Shown one piece after another: positions 26,204 to 34,668 of a stretch of 64,000 nucleotides of DNA. The stretch lies in the NCBI RefSeq assembly GCF_015207655.1, contig NZ_JADEWN010000013.1:1-64000 (forward strand), written 5' to 3'. Numbering within the stretch: the stretch's first letter is position 1; every line of letters begins with the position of its first letter. Source of the DNA: Gloeocapsopsis crepidinum LEGE 06123 (lineage in GTDB: Bacteria; Cyanobacteriota; Cyanobacteriia; Cyanobacteriales; Chroococcidiopsidaceae). Below the pieces are notes generated by a model. It was not told where the DNA came from. It saw only the letters and a program-made list of their open reading frames with translations, and made no database searches. Position numbers and translations under genes: made by a program.

Positions 26204-28381
26204 ATGGGCAAAACTGGAGATGACAGCAAGGGGCTGAAAAAAAGGCTATTTAGAGAACAACACACACACAATAGTCGGCGGGTGTGGCTTACAGCATTGA
26301 GTGTTGCTAGTTGCATCCTATTATCACGTTACTTTGGAATTATCCAATCTTTAGAGTGGGCGGCTTTCGATCAATTTTTTCGTTTACGCCCGCCAGAACC
26401 TGTAGACGAACGAATTATAATCGTTGCTATTGAAGAAGCAGATCTTCAGTTTATCGGGCAGTGGCCGTTACCAGACACATTAATTGCACAGCTATTGCAG
26501 CAATTGCACCGCCACCAACCTCGCATGATTGGTTTAGATTTGTACCGAGATTTGCCAGTAGAACCTGGACACAAACACCTGCAACAAGTATACAAATCAA
26601 TTCCCAACCTGATCGGTATTGAAAAACTAGAAGATCAGTACAGCGCCGCAGTACTACCCCCACCGATTCTGAATCAGCAACGTGTCGGTTTTAATAACGT
26701 TATCCTTGATGCTGATGGAAAAGTACGCCGTAGTTTACTTTATTGGACAACACAAAACAAAACTTATGAAAGTTTTGCTCTCAAGCTTGCTTTGGGTTAC
26801 TTAGTATCTGAAGGAATTTCTCCCCAACCAGCACAAAATCCCAATTATTTACAACTTGGTCAAAGTGTACTCCCCTGCTTTAAGCGCAATGATGGTGGTT
26901 ACGCACAAGCTGATGATGGCGGCTATCAAATCATCTCTAATTTTCGTCATATCCAAAACAGTTTTCGCACAGTATCGCTAACTGAAGTACTAACGAACAA
27001 AGTACCAGCTGAGGCGTTTCGCGATCGCATTGTTCTGATTGGTTCTACAGCACCTAGTCTAAAAGACTTTTTTTTCGTTCCTTACAGTACTAGTTTACCA
27101 ACAACAGCAGCGCAACCGATTACTGGCGTAGAGTTGCAAGCTAACATTGTCAGTCAAATTCTTGATGCAGCACTGGTTGGACGTCCAGTTATTCAAGTTT
27201 GGTCAAAGGTAACAGAAAGCTTGTGGATTTTTGCTTGGACTTTACTCGGCGCATTACTCAGTTGGCGCTTGCGTAAACCAACTAAATTTATCTTAACTAT
27301 TGCAATTACAAGCGCGTTACTTATTGGCATAGCTTACGTAGCTTTTCTTGATGGTTGGTGGATACCTATTGTTCCGCCACTACTGGGTATTTATAGTTGT
27401 GCAGTAGCGATCGCAAGTCATATTGCTTATCAACAAGAGGGGTTACAACGTTCTAAAGAATTTTTACAAGAAGTCATTAATACAATTCCCGATCCTGTCT
27501 TTGTCAAAAATCAACAACATCAGTGGATTGTGTTAAACGATGCATTTTGTCAATTTATTGGTTATTCACTTGAAGAATTGCTGGAACACTCAGACGATGA
27601 ATTTCTGCCTCAAAACGAAGCTGACGTTTCTTGGCAACATGATGAAATTGTGTTCGCTAGTGGAAGTGCTATAGAAAACGAAGAAGAACTTACTGATTCT
27701 GAAGGTATCACTCATTTTGTTGCTACAAAAAAATCACTACACAAAGACGCGGCTGGTAATTTATTTTTAGTCGGGGTGATGCGCGATATTACAGAACGCA
27801 AGCGCATCGAAGAAGAATTCAAGCGCACTGCTGCGGAACTTTTGCGCTCAAATACTGAATTACAACATTCGCAAGACCGTTTGCGTTATCTTGCCTATCA
27901 CGACTCACTAACAGGTTTGCCTAATCGTAAGCTATTTTACGACCATCTTAATCAGTCTTTAGCATGGGCAAAAAGTAATAATTTATCGCTAGCTTTGCTA
28001 TTTATTGACTTAGATGGGTTCAAGCAAGTCAACGATACTTTTGGGCACGACAGCGGCGATCTCTTACTTGTGACAGTAGCACAACGATTAACTTCATCTC
28101 TGCGTGGTAGCGACATTGTTTCTCGACTCGGTGGCGACGAATTTACTGTCATTCTTCCAGGGATTGCTAAGGCACACGACGCTGCTGCTGTTGCTGACAA
28201 AATCTTGACGACTCTCTCTGAGGAATTCGATCTGAACGGGCAGACAATTATTGTTACTGTCAGTATTGGAATTAGCTTTTATCCCTTCAATGGGAATACA
28301 CAAGAAACCTTGGTAAAACAAGCTGATCTAGCAATGTATCAAGCCAAGCAGATGGGTAAAAACTGCTACAAATTTGCTTAG
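26204..28381 (+). CDS. CHASE2-PAS-GGDEF diguanylate cyclase
   Basis: A 725-residue membrane signalling enzyme. Order: N-terminal helix near 28-45, CHASE2 sensor to about 320 (RLRPPEPVDERIIIVAIEEA and GVELQANIVSQILD are typical), about three helices at 335-410, PAS at about 420-540, coiled coil, GGDEF from about 560. The active site is intact, RLGGDEFTVIL, with metal motif FIDLDGFKQVND. An inhibitory I-site RxxD (RGSD) lies exactly five residues before GGDEF. It should make c-di-GMP from two GTP with feedback control. There is no EAL domain. A possible c-di-GMP binder, the MshEN-like protein, is encoded at 2989. Confidence 0.93.
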   Translation: MGKTGDDSKGLKKRLFREQHTHNSRRVWLTALSVASCILLSRYFGIIQSLEWAAFDQFFRLRPPEPVDERIIIVAIEEADLQFIGQWPLPDTLIAQLLQQLHRHQPRMIGLDLYRDLPVEPGHKHLQQVYKSIPNLIGIEKLEDQYSAAVLPPPILNQQRVGFNNVILDADGKVRRSLLYWTTQNKTYESFALKLALGYLVSEGISPQPAQNPNYLQLGQSVLPCFKRNDGGYAQADDGGYQIISNFRHIQNSFRTVSLTEVLTNKVPAEAFRDRIVLIGSTAPSLKDFFFVPYSTSLPTTAAQPITGVELQANIVSQILDAALVGRPVIQVWSKVTESLWIFAWTLLGALLSWRLRKPTKFILTIAITSALLIGIAYVAFLDGWWIPIVPPLLGIYSCAVAIASHIAYQQEGLQRSKEFLQEVINTIPDPVFVKNQQHQWIVLNDAFCQFIGYSLEELLEHSDDEFLPQNEADVSWQHDEIVFASGSAIENEEELTDSEGITHFVATKKSLHKDAAGNLFLVGVMRDITERKRIEEEFKRTAAELLRSNTELQHSQDRLRYLAYHDSLTGLPNRKLFYDHLNQSLAWAKSNNLSLALLFIDLDGFKQVNDTFGHDSGDLLLVTVAQRLTSSLRGSDIVSRLGGDEFTVILPGIAKAHDAAAVADKILTTLSEEFDLNGQTIIVTVSIGISFYPFNGNTQETLVKQADLAMYQAKQMGKNCYKFA

Positions 28382-28447
28382 ATTTAAAAGTCCAAGGAGG
28401 TGGACTACGGGTAAAGCATGCCTTACCCCCTCAAAAATTTTGTTTGG

Positions 28448-28506
28448 GTGTACGAAGGTACACTTTGCTTGGGTAGCCCCGAAGGGAGTCGGAGAACCTC
28501 TGTAAT
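28448..28506 (+). repeat. Dispersed intergenic repeat, copy 3 (divergent)
   Basis: GTGTACGAAGGTACAC forms a perfect hairpin (28448-28463), then CTTTGCTTGGGTAGCCCC ... GTCGGAGAACCTCTGTAAT. The order and spacing match 54408-54468 and the core matches 284-329. It lies about 70 bases after the diguanylate cyclase stop. A second small hairpin AGTCCA/TGGACT lies just upstream at 28389-28406. Confidence 0.5.
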
Positions 28507-28663
28507 GCTATCTCTTTTTATTTGAGGCTCGTTTTAGTAAATTTACTGACGATAAATATCCATTTTATAAGCTTGTGTAAATTCACTATGACGAATACGT
28601 AAATGTACGGAAGTTTTAGGAGAGATATGAAATACTAAATTAAATAGCAATCCATTAGCACGT

Positions 28664-28918
28664 ATGGCGACTTATCTCAAAATTAAATCTATTGCCACAC
28701 TTGTTGTCGGATTACAGTTATTTGACATGACAGGCACAAATGACTTTCTAAGTATTATTTTTAACACAAAATTGCTCAAGCATGTACCAGCAGTAACAAT
28801 TGTTTCAGCAGCTGATCTAGAGTCACCGACTGTGAATCCTAACCTACCAGTGAATTTTAATTTTGTTCCACCTCCAAAAGGTGCGCCTACTAGAACTCAA
28901 GGTTCCGGAACTAGGTAA
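28664..28918 (+). CDS. Short protein, possible truncated DUF928 relative
   Basis: An 84-residue frame with a weakly hydrophobic N terminus (SIATLVVGLQLF). It ends NLPVNFNFVPPPKGAPTRTQ-GSGTR and then stops. The segment VPPPxGAPxRTxGxGTR resembles the conserved start of the mature part of cyanobacterial DUF928 proteins, which continue for another 150 residues or so. No continuation is readable in other frames downstream. It is therefore either a remnant of such a gene or an independent small secreted protein. The assignment is from memory of the motif. Confidence 0.45.
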   Translation: MATYLKIKSIATLVVGLQLFDMTGTNDFLSIIFNTKLLKHVPAVTIVSAADLESPTVNPNLPVNFNFVPPPKGAPTRTQGSGTR

Positions 28919-28990
28919 GATAGGCTGGTGCAGGAAAATAAAGATAGGTTTTGACTAGGTAAACACTATAGTCCTCGGCTTTTTGTCAAA

Positions 28991-30664
28991 TTAATCGCTT
29001 TTGTACCATTTATCCTCTTTAATCAAGGTATGAAATTGCCAGTTGGGATCTGTTTGAGGATAATCTAAGCGATAGTGTCCACCACGGCTTTCAGTACGAA
29101 AAGACGCACTTTTGAGAATAAGATAAGCTACATCAAGTAAGTTTCGAGTTTCTCCCCACAAACGCAACTGCTGTTCAGTGTTAGATGAATTGACGATCGC
29201 TGTCTGTGTTGCAGATAAATCACGTAAGAACAGACTTAATGGTAAAGCAGCAAATTTGTGTTGCCAAGCTTCAACCTGAGCGATCGCATCTTCTAATCTA
29301 TTTGCTTCACGACATATTCCTGCACTTTGCCAGACTAAACGCGGTAATTCCTGACGCCACATTGTTAATTGTTGTTGCTGCAAGAACCAGTCATTTTCAG
29401 ACAAGGAAATATTGACACTCGACTTATGGCTATCGTTGTCAACTGAAGTGACTAATTTATCGTTTAAATATGCCATTTGAGCGCCAAAGACAATACATTC
29501 AAGCAGTGAATTACTTGCTAAACGATTAGCGCCATGCACTCCTGTACTTGCAGTTTCGCCTACAGCATATAAGTTAGGAATTGAAGTTTGGTTATGCAAA
29601 TCTGTCACAATTCCACCCATCCAATAATGCGCTGCAGGCGCTACAGGAACGGGTTCAGAAAATACATCAACTCCCCATTGCTGACACACTTGAATAATAT
29701 TTGGGAAACGATGCAAGATTGTTTCTTTAGGTATTGGGCGTAAATCTAACCATACATGAGCAGTTGCTGGATCAGCAGCAGTACGCTGTAAGTGATTAAA
29801 AATAGCACGACTCACAACGTCCCTAGGTGCTAATTCTCCGGCAGGATGGTAATCAAATGCAAAACGGTGTCCTATTGCATCGATTAAGTGCGCACCTTCA
29901 CCGCGTACAGCTTCGCTAATTAAAAAGCGGGGCGCACCAGCTTTTGTTAAAGCAGTAGGATGAAACTGCACAAATTCCAAATCTCTCAGTAAAGCGCCAG
30001 CCCGCCAAGCGATCGCCACTCCATCTCCAGTACTGATTGCGGGATTCGTTGTTTGGGCAAAAACTTGTCCACCACCTCCGGTTGCTAAAACCACAACCTT
30101 TGCTTTTACCCAAGTAATACAACCTTGATAAAGCAAACAAATTCCTTGACAATGTTGCTGGGAATCGAGCCACAAATTCAAAGCATATGCTTGCTGGAAC
30201 ACTTGAATATTTTGACGCTGCAACACTTGTGCTGTGAGTGTTGTTGTCACTTCTCTACCTGTCGTATCAGCAGCATGAAGTACGCGACGGCGAGAATGCG
30301 CGGCTTCTAAAGTTAAAGCCAAATCCCGATCGCGGCGATCAAATGCAACTCCCAGTTTGACTAAAGATTGAATGCAACTTGGTGCCATCTTTGCCATGAA
30401 TTCTACAGAGGAGCGATCGCATAAACCCGCACCTGCTTGTAAAGTGTCTTCAATATGTAGTAACGGCGAATCATCCGGCGCGATCGCTGCTGCAATTCCG
30501 CCTTGTGCCCAATCACTAGCAGAAAGCGATACAGTATCTTTAGTAATTAGGCCAACTTGAAGATGTTCTGGCAGACACAATGTAGTGTAAAGCCCTGCAG
30601 CACCAGCACCTACAACTATGACATCAAATTGAGTTTGAAAATTGATTTGAGACAAGGCAATCAA
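28991..30664 (-). CDS. nadB: L-aspartate oxidase NadB
   Basis: A 557-residue FAD enzyme that oxidises L-aspartate to iminoaspartate, the first step of NAD biosynthesis. Motifs are FDVIVVGAGAAGLYTTL near residue 13, SASDWAQGGIAAAI, LEFVQFHPTAL, SEAVRGEGAHLID, and GETASTGVHGANRLASNSLL near residue 365, all typical of the fumarate reductase/aspartate oxidase family. The C-terminal helical domain is complete. No ATG lies near the N terminus; the start appears to be TTG at 30664 or the TTG three codons further in. nadA is not adjacent. It is downstream of psbU but separated from it by a terminator. Confidence 0.94.
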   Translation of the reverse strand: MIALSQINFQTQFDVIVVGAGAAGLYTTLCLPEHLQVGLITKDTVSLSASDWAQGGIAAAIAPDDSPLLHIEDTLQAGAGLCDRSSVEFMAKMAPSCIQSLVKLGVAFDRRDRDLALTLEAAHSRRRVLHAADTTGREVTTTLTAQVLQRQNIQVFQQAYALNLWLDSQQHCQGICLLYQGCITWVKAKVVVLATGGGGQVFAQTTNPAISTGDGVAIAWRAGALLRDLEFVQFHPTALTKAGAPRFLISEAVRGEGAHLIDAIGHRFAFDYHPAGELAPRDVVSRAIFNHLQRTAADPATAHVWLDLRPIPKETILHRFPNIIQVCQQWGVDVFSEPVPVAPAAHYWMGGIVTDLHNQTSIPNLYAVGETASTGVHGANRLASNSLLECIVFGAQMAYLNDKLVTSVDNDSHKSSVNISLSENDWFLQQQQLTMWRQELPRLVWQSAGICREANRLEDAIAQVEAWQHKFAALPLSLFLRDLSATQTAIVNSSNTEQQLRLWGETRNLLDVAYLILKSASFRTESRGGHYRLDYPQTDPNWQFHTLIKEDKWYKSD

Positions 30665-30732
30665 AGTTAAACTTTTGAAGTAAATTTTATAGAGTCATTA
30701 GCGATTAGCTAATAACAACCCCTCTTATATAA

Positions 30733-30759
30733 AAATAGCCCACTCCAGAGGAGTGGGTT
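30733..30759 (-). terminator. Rho-independent terminator of psbU
   Basis: On the minus strand CCCACTCC-TCT-GGAGTGGG (30759-30741) forms a perfect eight-base stem with a three-base loop, followed by CTATTTTTAT. It lies 24 bases after the psbU stop, so psbU is transcribed separately from nadB. Confidence 0.85.
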
Positions 30760-30782
30760 GTTCGCAGAACGTGTTTTAGACG

Positions 30783-31238
30783 TTATCGATAGATTCCGTT
30801 GTTAACGCGATCGTCGCCCTCAACAAAAGCTGCTTCTGGTTCTGTCACTGTAAATTTGTCCAGATTCGCTTGCAAGAGTTCTTTTTGGCGATCGCTCAAT
30901 CCCTCAATCTCTAAAACATCCTCAACATTTTCATAGGGAGCATTCTTGATAATTTTCTTGGCTAGGTTAGGATACATTCCTGGATATTGTTGAAATGCTC
31001 TGACGTTGGTATTGTTTAAATCAATTTTTTTACCAAAGTCTGTAGCTAGCTTATCGTCCGCTCGTCTTGGTACTACTTCAACTCCCAAAATTGTTACTGA
31101 GGGTAGGGTAACACTACTCCAATCAGCAGCAATAGCTTGTTGAGGTACACCAAGCCATCCCATGCACCCTACTATCAAAAACAAAATTGTCAATACACGT
31201 ATCAATCGTTTCACGATTTTTCTACCTCTTTCCATCAA
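30783..31238 (-). CDS. psbU: Photosystem II extrinsic protein PsbU (12 kDa)
   Basis: A 151-residue precursor of the lumenal PsbU subunit, which stabilises the oxygen-evolving Mn cluster in cyanobacteria and red algae. A signal peptide ([20 protein letters not shown] ... AIA-ADW) directs it to the lumen, leaving about 115 residues. Mature features match Psb[41 protein letters not shown] and [14 protein letters not shown], the helix-hairpin-helix-like fold. It has its own terminator. A marker gene for a cyanobacterial host. Confidence 0.97.
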   Translation of the reverse strand: MMERGRKIVKRLIRVLTILFLIVGCMGWLGVPQQAIAADWSSVTLPSVTILGVEVVPRRADDKLATDFGKKIDLNNTNVRAFQQYPGMYPNLAKKIIKNAPYENVEDVLEIEGLSDRQKELLQANLDKFTVTEPEAAFVEGDDRVNNGIYR

Positions 31239-31393
31239 TCTGAAATCAACACACAGCAGGCTTTAGAAACTAATATATAGCTTTATTGATCCTGAAGCTA
31301 TCACTTGCTGCATGGATTAAGTAGATCTTGATACTTAGAGAGGTTAGAATTTAGCTTTTTACATAGCTTTTGTAGAATTATTCCACCAATAGA

Positions 31394-32086
31394 TTACGCC
31401 GCAAGTGCAGCCAGCCAGAAGAGAATATCTACCAAAATCGTACTTAAAACAGCACCGCTAAATGCCCAAAAATGTAGTTGCTTCTTAATTAAGGGCAAAA
31501 TACCAACTGTTAGGAGAACGCTTGCTAAGATCAGTGCCCACAGTTGTCCCCAAGGAGTGTAAACTTGCACTAAGGCACTTTGTAAGATGGGTGCAGCTAG
31601 TGTTGGCTCTACCTGCATTAACTGTCGCCAATAAGGAATTAAATCAACTAAATAAAAGTATATATCTGTAACTACAGTCCCAAATAAAGAGCCAAGGTAG
31701 AAAAAGCTACCTACTAGCCCCCAGTTGCGCCGGATACAAATAATTGCAAATGGCAATGCGATCGCTTCTACAGGTAAATGTAACAAAGGTTCCCAGCGTA
31801 GCCAGCCCCAGTACAATGAACCTGCTAGCCAACTCCAGCTAAATCCGAGTAAAAGATCGCCCCAAAAATGAGTTGCTGGGCGTGACATCAAAAATAAGCT
31901 TATTGCGATCCATACGCCTGTGAGAGCTAGACTCAAGCTCGGTAGCGATCGCACTAGGGGTGCTTCAATAAATACTGGTACGGTTACTAAAAACACAGCA
32001 GCCGCAAAGACTAACCATGCTTGGCGCGAACCAAGTTTATCTGTAGGGATTGGAGCAGTGTATGAGGACAATGTATGATTAACCAA
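31394..32086 (-). CDS. DUF3120-family membrane protein
   Basis: A 230-residue integral membrane protein with about seven helices, matching the DUF3120 family of cyanobacteria and plastid-bearing lineages: SRQAWLVFAAAVFLVTVPVF, the WSWLAGSLYWGWLRWEPLLH segment and IRRNWGLVGSFFYLGSLFGT. Function is unknown. It is rich in Trp. The gene is alone, upstream of psbU by about 155 bases on the same strand, with no clear link to it. Confidence 0.85.
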   Translation of the reverse strand: MVNHTLSSYTAPIPTDKLGSRQAWLVFAAAVFLVTVPVFIEAPLVRSLPSLSLALTGVWIAISLFLMSRPATHFWGDLLLGFSWSWLAGSLYWGWLRWEPLLHLPVEAIALPFAIICIRRNWGLVGSFFYLGSLFGTVVTDIYFYLVDLIPYWRQLMQVEPTLAAPILQSALVQVYTPWGQLWALILASVLLTVGILPLIKKQLHFWAFSGAVLSTILVDILFWLAALAA

Positions 32087-32351
32087 TGATTTGTTATGAT
32101 TCTTTACTTAACTTAATCTTATTAGAGATTATTCTAACATTAATCCCCCCAGGGGGCATATTTATCATAATCTAAATTGGATTAAAGCACTTAGTGATTA
32201 GCGATTAGCTAATGACTTTATTAGGTGAGTTACTCTGTTCAAAAGAAGGCATCCAGCTAAAGTAAGAATTTCTTAAAGATAACTAGCAGATCTGGTTCAG
32301 AGAGATATTTGCCGCTATGCTGTACGAGACATTGGTATACAAACTAGGCAT

Positions 32352-33323
32352 ATGGCATTATCCCTACCTCGCTGGTTCAAACGTGCAAGCACAGGTATAG
32401 CTGCATTCGCAGTTGTCACCTTACCAAGCAAAGTGTTCAGCCAACCGACTTCAGAGATAGTTGCAAGCACTCAACAAATTCAACAGATAAATGTGTTTCA
32501 AAGCATTTTTCTTGGTATGGTACAAGGGATAACCGAGTTTTTGCCGATCAGTAGTACTGCACACCTTAAAGTAGTACCAGTTGTTTTAGGATGGGGCGAC
32601 CCAGGTGTTGCTTATACAGCAATAATTCAGTTAGGTAGCATTAGTGCGGTGTTGTGGTATTTTTGGAATGACCTGAAGCAAATTACCACAGGAATAGTCA
32701 AGGCGATCGCCACAAGCAACTATAACTCTTATGACTTCCGTCTCGGACTGGGAATTATTTTAGGCTCGATACCGATCATTTTTTTTGGATTACTGATCAA
32801 ATTTTTCATCCCAGATTACGATAACTCACCTGTACGGAGTTTAGCGGCGATCGCCTTGACCTCGATTGGACTATCGTTGTTACTGGGACTTGCTGAACAA
32901 GTAGGAAAGCGCAAACGCGATTTAGATAGTCTCAAGCTTCGAGACAGTATTTTGGTAGGCTTAGCCCAATCCTTATCCTTAATTCCAGGAGTTTCTCGTT
33001 CAGGTTCAACGCTAACAGCAGCACTATTTACCGGATTAGATCGCGCACCTGCGGCACGATTTTCTTTTTTATTGGGTATCCCTGCGATTAGCTTAGCAGG
33101 CTTAGTAGAACTTAAAGGTGCAATTGAGATAGGATTAGGAAACACTGGCATCATGCCTTTGATTGTTGGCACTATCTCCGCTGCGGTGTTTTCCTATGCC
33201 GCGATCGCCTGGTTGTTACGGTTTTTGCAAACTCACAATACCTGGGTGTTTGTCGCGTATAGGTTAGCATTTGGAATAGCAATCCTTACTGCAATTAGCA
33301 CTGGACTACTACAAAATACTTAG
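32352..33323 (+). CDS. uppP: Undecaprenyl-diphosphatase UppP (BacA)
   Basis: A 323-residue membrane phosphatase that recycles undecaprenyl diphosphate for peptidoglycan and other envelope polymers and gives bacitracin resistance. Active-site motifs are GITEFLPISSTAHL near residue 60 and PGVSRSGSTLTAALFTGL near 213. About 45 residues before the first family helix resemble a signal peptide (AGIAAFAVVTLPSKVFS), a common extension in cyanobacteria. The radical SAM gene begins 19 bases downstream on the same strand, so 32352-39800 may form one transcription unit. Confidence 0.94.
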   Translation: MALSLPRWFKRASTGIAAFAVVTLPSKVFSQPTSEIVASTQQIQQINVFQSIFLGMVQGITEFLPISSTAHLKVVPVVLGWGDPGVAYTAIIQLGSISAVLWYFWNDLKQITTGIVKAIATSNYNSYDFRLGLGIILGSIPIIFFGLLIKFFIPDYDNSPVRSLAAIALTSIGLSLLLGLAEQVGKRKRDLDSLKLRDSILVGLAQSLSLIPGVSRSGSTLTAALFTGLDRAPAARFSFLLGIPAISLAGLVELKGAIEIGLGNTGIMPLIVGTISAAVFSYAAIAWLLRFLQTHNTWVFVAYRLAFGIAILTAISTGLLQNT

Positions 33324-33342
33324 TAGTCTGCACTTCTGTTCT

Positions 33343-34668
33343 ATGAGTTACGCTGTTCGCCCTGCTAAAATAACCAAAGTGCTTCCTGAATCAATTGCCG
33401 CAGAGATTGGCTTTGAACCTGGCGATGCAATTGTGGCAATCAATGGTAGTCGTCCCCGCGATTTGATCGATTACCAATTTCTGTGCGCAGATGAAGTATT
33501 AGAACTCGAAGTTCTCGATGCTGCTGGCAAAAGCCATCAAATTGAAATTGAAAAAGACTATGATGAAGACTTAGGATTAGAGTTTGAAAATGCCTTATTC
33601 GATAACTTGATTCAGTGTAATAACCGCTGTCCGTTTTGTTTTATCGATCAGCAACCGCCTGGTAAAAGGCAAAGCTTGTATCTTAAAGATGATGATTACC
33701 GCTTGAGCTTCTTATACGGGTCGTACTTAACTTTAACTAATTTGCCACCCAAAGAATGGGAACGCATCGAACAATTAAGATTATCGCCATTATACGTATC
33801 TGTGCATGCAACTGAACCTGAAATTAGAGTGCGGCTATTAAAAAATCCGCGTGCCGGACAAATACTACAACATATCAAGTGGTTTCAAGAACGACGGCTA
33901 CAAATTCACGCTCAAGTTGTCGTTTGTCCAGGGATTAATGATGGAGTTCACCTGGAACGAACGCTACTCGATCTCGCTAAGTTTCATCAAGGAGACACAC
34001 CTGCTGTTGCATCTGTTGCAGTTGTTCCTGTGGGTTTGACACGATTTCGTCCTGCAGAAGATGAACTGATTCCAGTGAGTCAAGCTAAAGCCCAAGAAGT
34101 TATTGCCCAAGTGCGATCGCTGCAAGACAAGTTTCGCACTACATTTGGTTCGACATTTGCTTGGTTAGCTGATGAGTGGTTTCTCATTGCCCAAGCAGAT
34201 CTTCCACCAGAGTCACATTATGAAGACTATCCCCAAATTGACAATGGTGTTGGTTCAATTCGGGCTTTTTTAAAAGAGTTTGCGATCGCATCTTTAAATC
34301 TTCCCGCAAGCGTCTCTGCACCCCGCAGCATTACTTGGGTTGTCGGTAATGCAGTAGAACACGCTTTTCAACCGATCTTACAGCAACTTAATCAAGTCGT
34401 AGGTTTACGGGTAAATATGGTTGCTTTATGTAGCAATTATTGGGGACAAAATATTACTGTAACTGGGTTGCTCACAGGTCAAGATTTACTGCAAGGTTTA
34501 CGGGGAAAGGATTTGGGCGAAAAAATTTTACTGCCGTCGATGATGTTGAAGCAGGGAGATACGTGTTTTCTAGATGACATGACGATCGCAGAATTAGCTA
34601 GTAAACTGGAAACACCGGTGGTAGCAATCCGAGGAGTAAACGAACTAATCAATATTTGTACTAAGTAA
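33343..34668 (+). CDS. TIGR03279-type radical SAM protein (PDZ-like/DUF512)
   Basis: A 441-residue protein of the cyanobacterial TIGR03279 family. An N-terminal PDZ-like domain (IAAEIGFEPGDAIVAINGSR) precedes the radical SAM cluster motif CNNRCPFCFIDQQPPG near residue 90, then LYLKDDDYRLSFLYGSYLTL and a C-terminal DUF512 domain. It should bind a 4Fe-4S cluster and S-adenosylmethionine; the reaction is not known. Conservation across cyanobacteria suggests a basic role. Its stop overlaps the start of the next gene by one base (TAATG), indicating coupled expression. Confidence 0.9.
   Translation: MSYAVRPAKITKVLPESIAAEIGFEPGDAIVAINGSRPRDLIDYQFLCADEVLELEVLDAAGKSHQIEIEKDYDEDLGLEFENALFDNLIQCNNRCPFCFIDQQPPGKRQSLYLKDDDYRLSFLYGSYLTLTNLPPKEWERIEQLRLSPLYVSVHATEPEIRVRLLKNPRAGQILQHIKWFQERRLQIHAQVVVCPGINDGVHLERTLLDLAKFHQGDTPAVASVAVVPVGLTRFRPAEDELIPVSQAKAQEVIAQVRSLQDKFRTTFGSTFAWLADEWFLIAQADLPPESHYEDYPQIDNGVGSIRAFLKEFAIASLNLPASVSAPRSITWVVGNAVEHAFQPILQQLNQVVGLRVNMVALCSNYWGQNITVTGLLTGQDLLQGLRGKDLGEKILLPSMMLKQGDTCFLDDMTIAELASKLETPVVAIRGVNELINICTK

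Noticed and set aside
28389-28406. AGTCCA/TGGACT hairpin after the diguanylate cyclase considered as a terminator
   Set aside because: Stem is only six pairs and no T run follows.
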